Source of the DNA: Streptomyces actinomycinicus | GTDB lineage: Bacteria > Actinomycetota > Actinomycetes > Streptomycetales > Streptomycetaceae | DNA length: 64,000 nt | Direction: 5' to 3' | Assembly: GCF_016741775.1 (NCBI RefSeq) | Contig: NZ_JAERRK010000003.1 | Span: 434,001-498,000 of the forward strand | Shown: one piece after another, positions 62,996 to 64,000 of the stretch | Position numbering within the stretch: the stretch's first letter is position 1 | Layout: each line of letters begins with the position of its first letter | Program-made: the position numbers and the translations under genes | Notes under the pieces: model-generated | The model's database searches: none | The model's input: the letters and a program-made list of their open reading frames with translations, nothing else | Told to the model about the DNA's origin: nothing

Positions 62996-64000
62996 ATGGA
63001 AAATGCTGGTCACGGCAGGCGTGATCTCCCTTCGCACGCGGTCGCGGTCGTCGGGATCGGCTGCCGGTTCCCGCAGGCCGACGGACCGGGCGCGTTCTGG
63101 CGGCTGCTGCGCGGCGGCGGTGAGGCGATCACCGGCCGGCAGGGCGGCCGGGGCCCGGCGCGCGGCGGGTTCCTCGACCGGGTCGACGCCTTCGACCCCG
63201 ACTTCTTCGGCATCTCACAGCGTGAAGCCACGGCCATGGACCCGCAGCAGCGGCTGGCCCTCGAACTGGCCTGGGAGGCCCTCGAGGACGCCAGGACCCT
63301 GCCGGGCGGCCTCGCCGGCAGCCGGACGGGTGTGTTCCTCGGTGCGATCGCCGACGACTTCGCGACGCTGCTGCACCGCCTCGGTCCCGACGCGGTGACC
63401 GGGCACACGCTGACCGGACTGCAGCGCGGTGTGATCGCCAACCGGATCTCCTACGCGCTGGGCCTGAACGGGCCGAGTCTCGTGGTGGACTGCGGGCAGT
63501 CGTCTTCGCTGGCCGCCGTGCACCTGGCGTGCGCGAGCCTGCGGTCCGGCGAGTCCGACCTGGCCCTGGCCGGCGGTGTGAACCTGATCCTCGCCCCGGA
63601 GAGCACCCTGGCGCTGGAGCGGGCCGGGACCCTGTCGGCCGCGGGGCGCTGCTTCACCTTCGACGCCCGGGCCGACGGTTACGTCCGGGGCGAGGGCGGC
63701 GGGGTCGTCGTACTCAAACTCCTGGAAGCCGCCGTACGGGACGGCGACCGCATCCATGCCGTGATCCGCGGCAGTGCCCTGAACAACGACGGCGCGACCG
63801 CGACGCTGCCGACACCCGGCCGTGCGTCGCAGGAGCGGGTGCTTCTCGCCGCCTGTGCCGACGCGGGCGTCGAGCCGGGCGAGGTCCGGTACGTCGAGCT
63901 GCACGGGTCGGGGACCCGGGTCGGGGACCCGGTCGAGGCCGCCGCGCTCGGGGCGACGCTGGGCGCGGCCCGCACGGCGGAGGCACCGCTCCTGGTCGGT
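62996..64000 (+). CDS. type I polyketide synthase, KSQ loading domain (3' end outside window)
   Basis: 335 residues are visible and the frame is still open at the right edge. A short N-terminus leads straight into a ketosynthase: [46 protein letters not shown], and the active-site region [15 protein letters not shown]. Gln168 occupies the position of the catalytic Cys (normally TACSSS), which marks a decarboxylating KSQ loading domain. The first catalytic His is present in [14 protein letters not shown]. The protein should therefore prime chain synthesis by decarboxylating malonyl- or methylmalonyl-ACP. ATG at 62996, weak ribosome site. Confidence 0.9.
   Translation, partial: MENAGHGRRDLPSHAVAVVGIGCRFPQADGPGAFWRLLRGGGEAITGRQGGRGPARGGFLDRVDAFDPDFFGISQREATAMDPQQRLALELAWEALEDARTLPGGLAGSRTGVFLGAIADDFATLLHRLGPDAVTGHTLTGLQRGVIANRISYALGLNGPSLVVDCGQSSSLAAVHLACASLRSGESDLALAGGVNLILAPESTLALERAGTLSAAGRCFTFDARADGYVRGEGGGVVVLKLLEAAVRDGDRIHAVIRGSALNNDGATATLPTPGRASQERVLLAACADAGVEPGEVRYVELHGSGTRVGDPVEAAALGATLGAARTAEAPLLVG

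Overview
The window is a 64 kb piece of a high-GC actinobacterial chromosome, almost certainly Streptomyces. Reasons: very high third-position GC, frequent GTG/TTG starts and 4-base start/stop overlaps, resuscitation-promoting factors, a DivIC-type division protein, the bldA tRNA (Leu, anticodon UAA), and a SARP-controlled biosynthetic cluster. From memory, the order eno - divIC - DUF501 - ppx and rpf - P450 - mazG matches the core-genome segment around SCO3090-SCO3105 of S. coelicolor.

1-13.7 kb: a 5'-truncated FtsX-type ABC permease; mfd; a small MerR regulator convergent with an SDR oxidoreductase; a secreted HNH-nuclease-like lipoprotein; a GNAT acetyltransferase; a lipoprotein; a duplicated-domain exported protein; and a large orphan protein with an HTH, an N6-methyltransferase fold and an S-subunit-like tail. 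That last gene carries an unusual phased array of TGTGAAC motifs. Several intergenic and coding minisatellites lie here.

13.7-31.4 kb: a membrane protein coupled to a Ser/Thr kinase; a SurA-like lipoprotein; mazG; a P-loop/Sel1-repeat protein with a rare TTA codon; a CYP107-like P450; two Rpf-LysM muralytic proteins, the second behind a ydaO-type c-di-AMP riboswitch; enolase; DivIC; DUF501; exopolyphosphatase; type II NADH dehydrogenase with a Rex-like operator; and a membrane-anchored protein.

31.4-46.3 kb: an exported protein, a cyclopropane-fatty-acid synthase-like methyltransferase, an ABC export operon (ATPase plus FtsX permease), bldA with a decayed pobA pseudogene beside it, a Bax-inhibitor-1 family protein, small conserved proteins, a thiolase, an SGNH hydrolase, cystathionine beta-synthase and a small membrane protein.

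46.5-64 kb: the left part of a biosynthetic gene cluster. A SARP-NB-ARC-TPR regulator faces left. From about 50 kb a tightly overlapping rightward operon encodes a LysW-like amino-group carrier protein (AmCP), a LysX-like ligase, a degenerate DegT-like protein beside a complete DegT aminotransferase, a LysY/ArgC-like reductase, a single-frame fusion of LysZ-like kinase and LysK-like peptidase, and split transketolase subunits. These are followed by an ATP-grasp ligase, a metal amidohydrolase, an MFS exporter, an NAD-dependent epimerase-like protein, an ABM-fold monooxygenase-like protein, and the start of a type I PKS whose ketosynthase has Gln at the active-site Cys position (KSQ loading domain). 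By analogy with the azinomycin, ficellomycin and vazabitide pathways, the AmCP set should turn carrier-bound glutamate into a C7 diamino-dihydroxy acid. Combining this with a KSQ-primed polyketide line suggests a hybrid metabolite that I cannot match to a known compound. The cluster runs past the right edge of the window.
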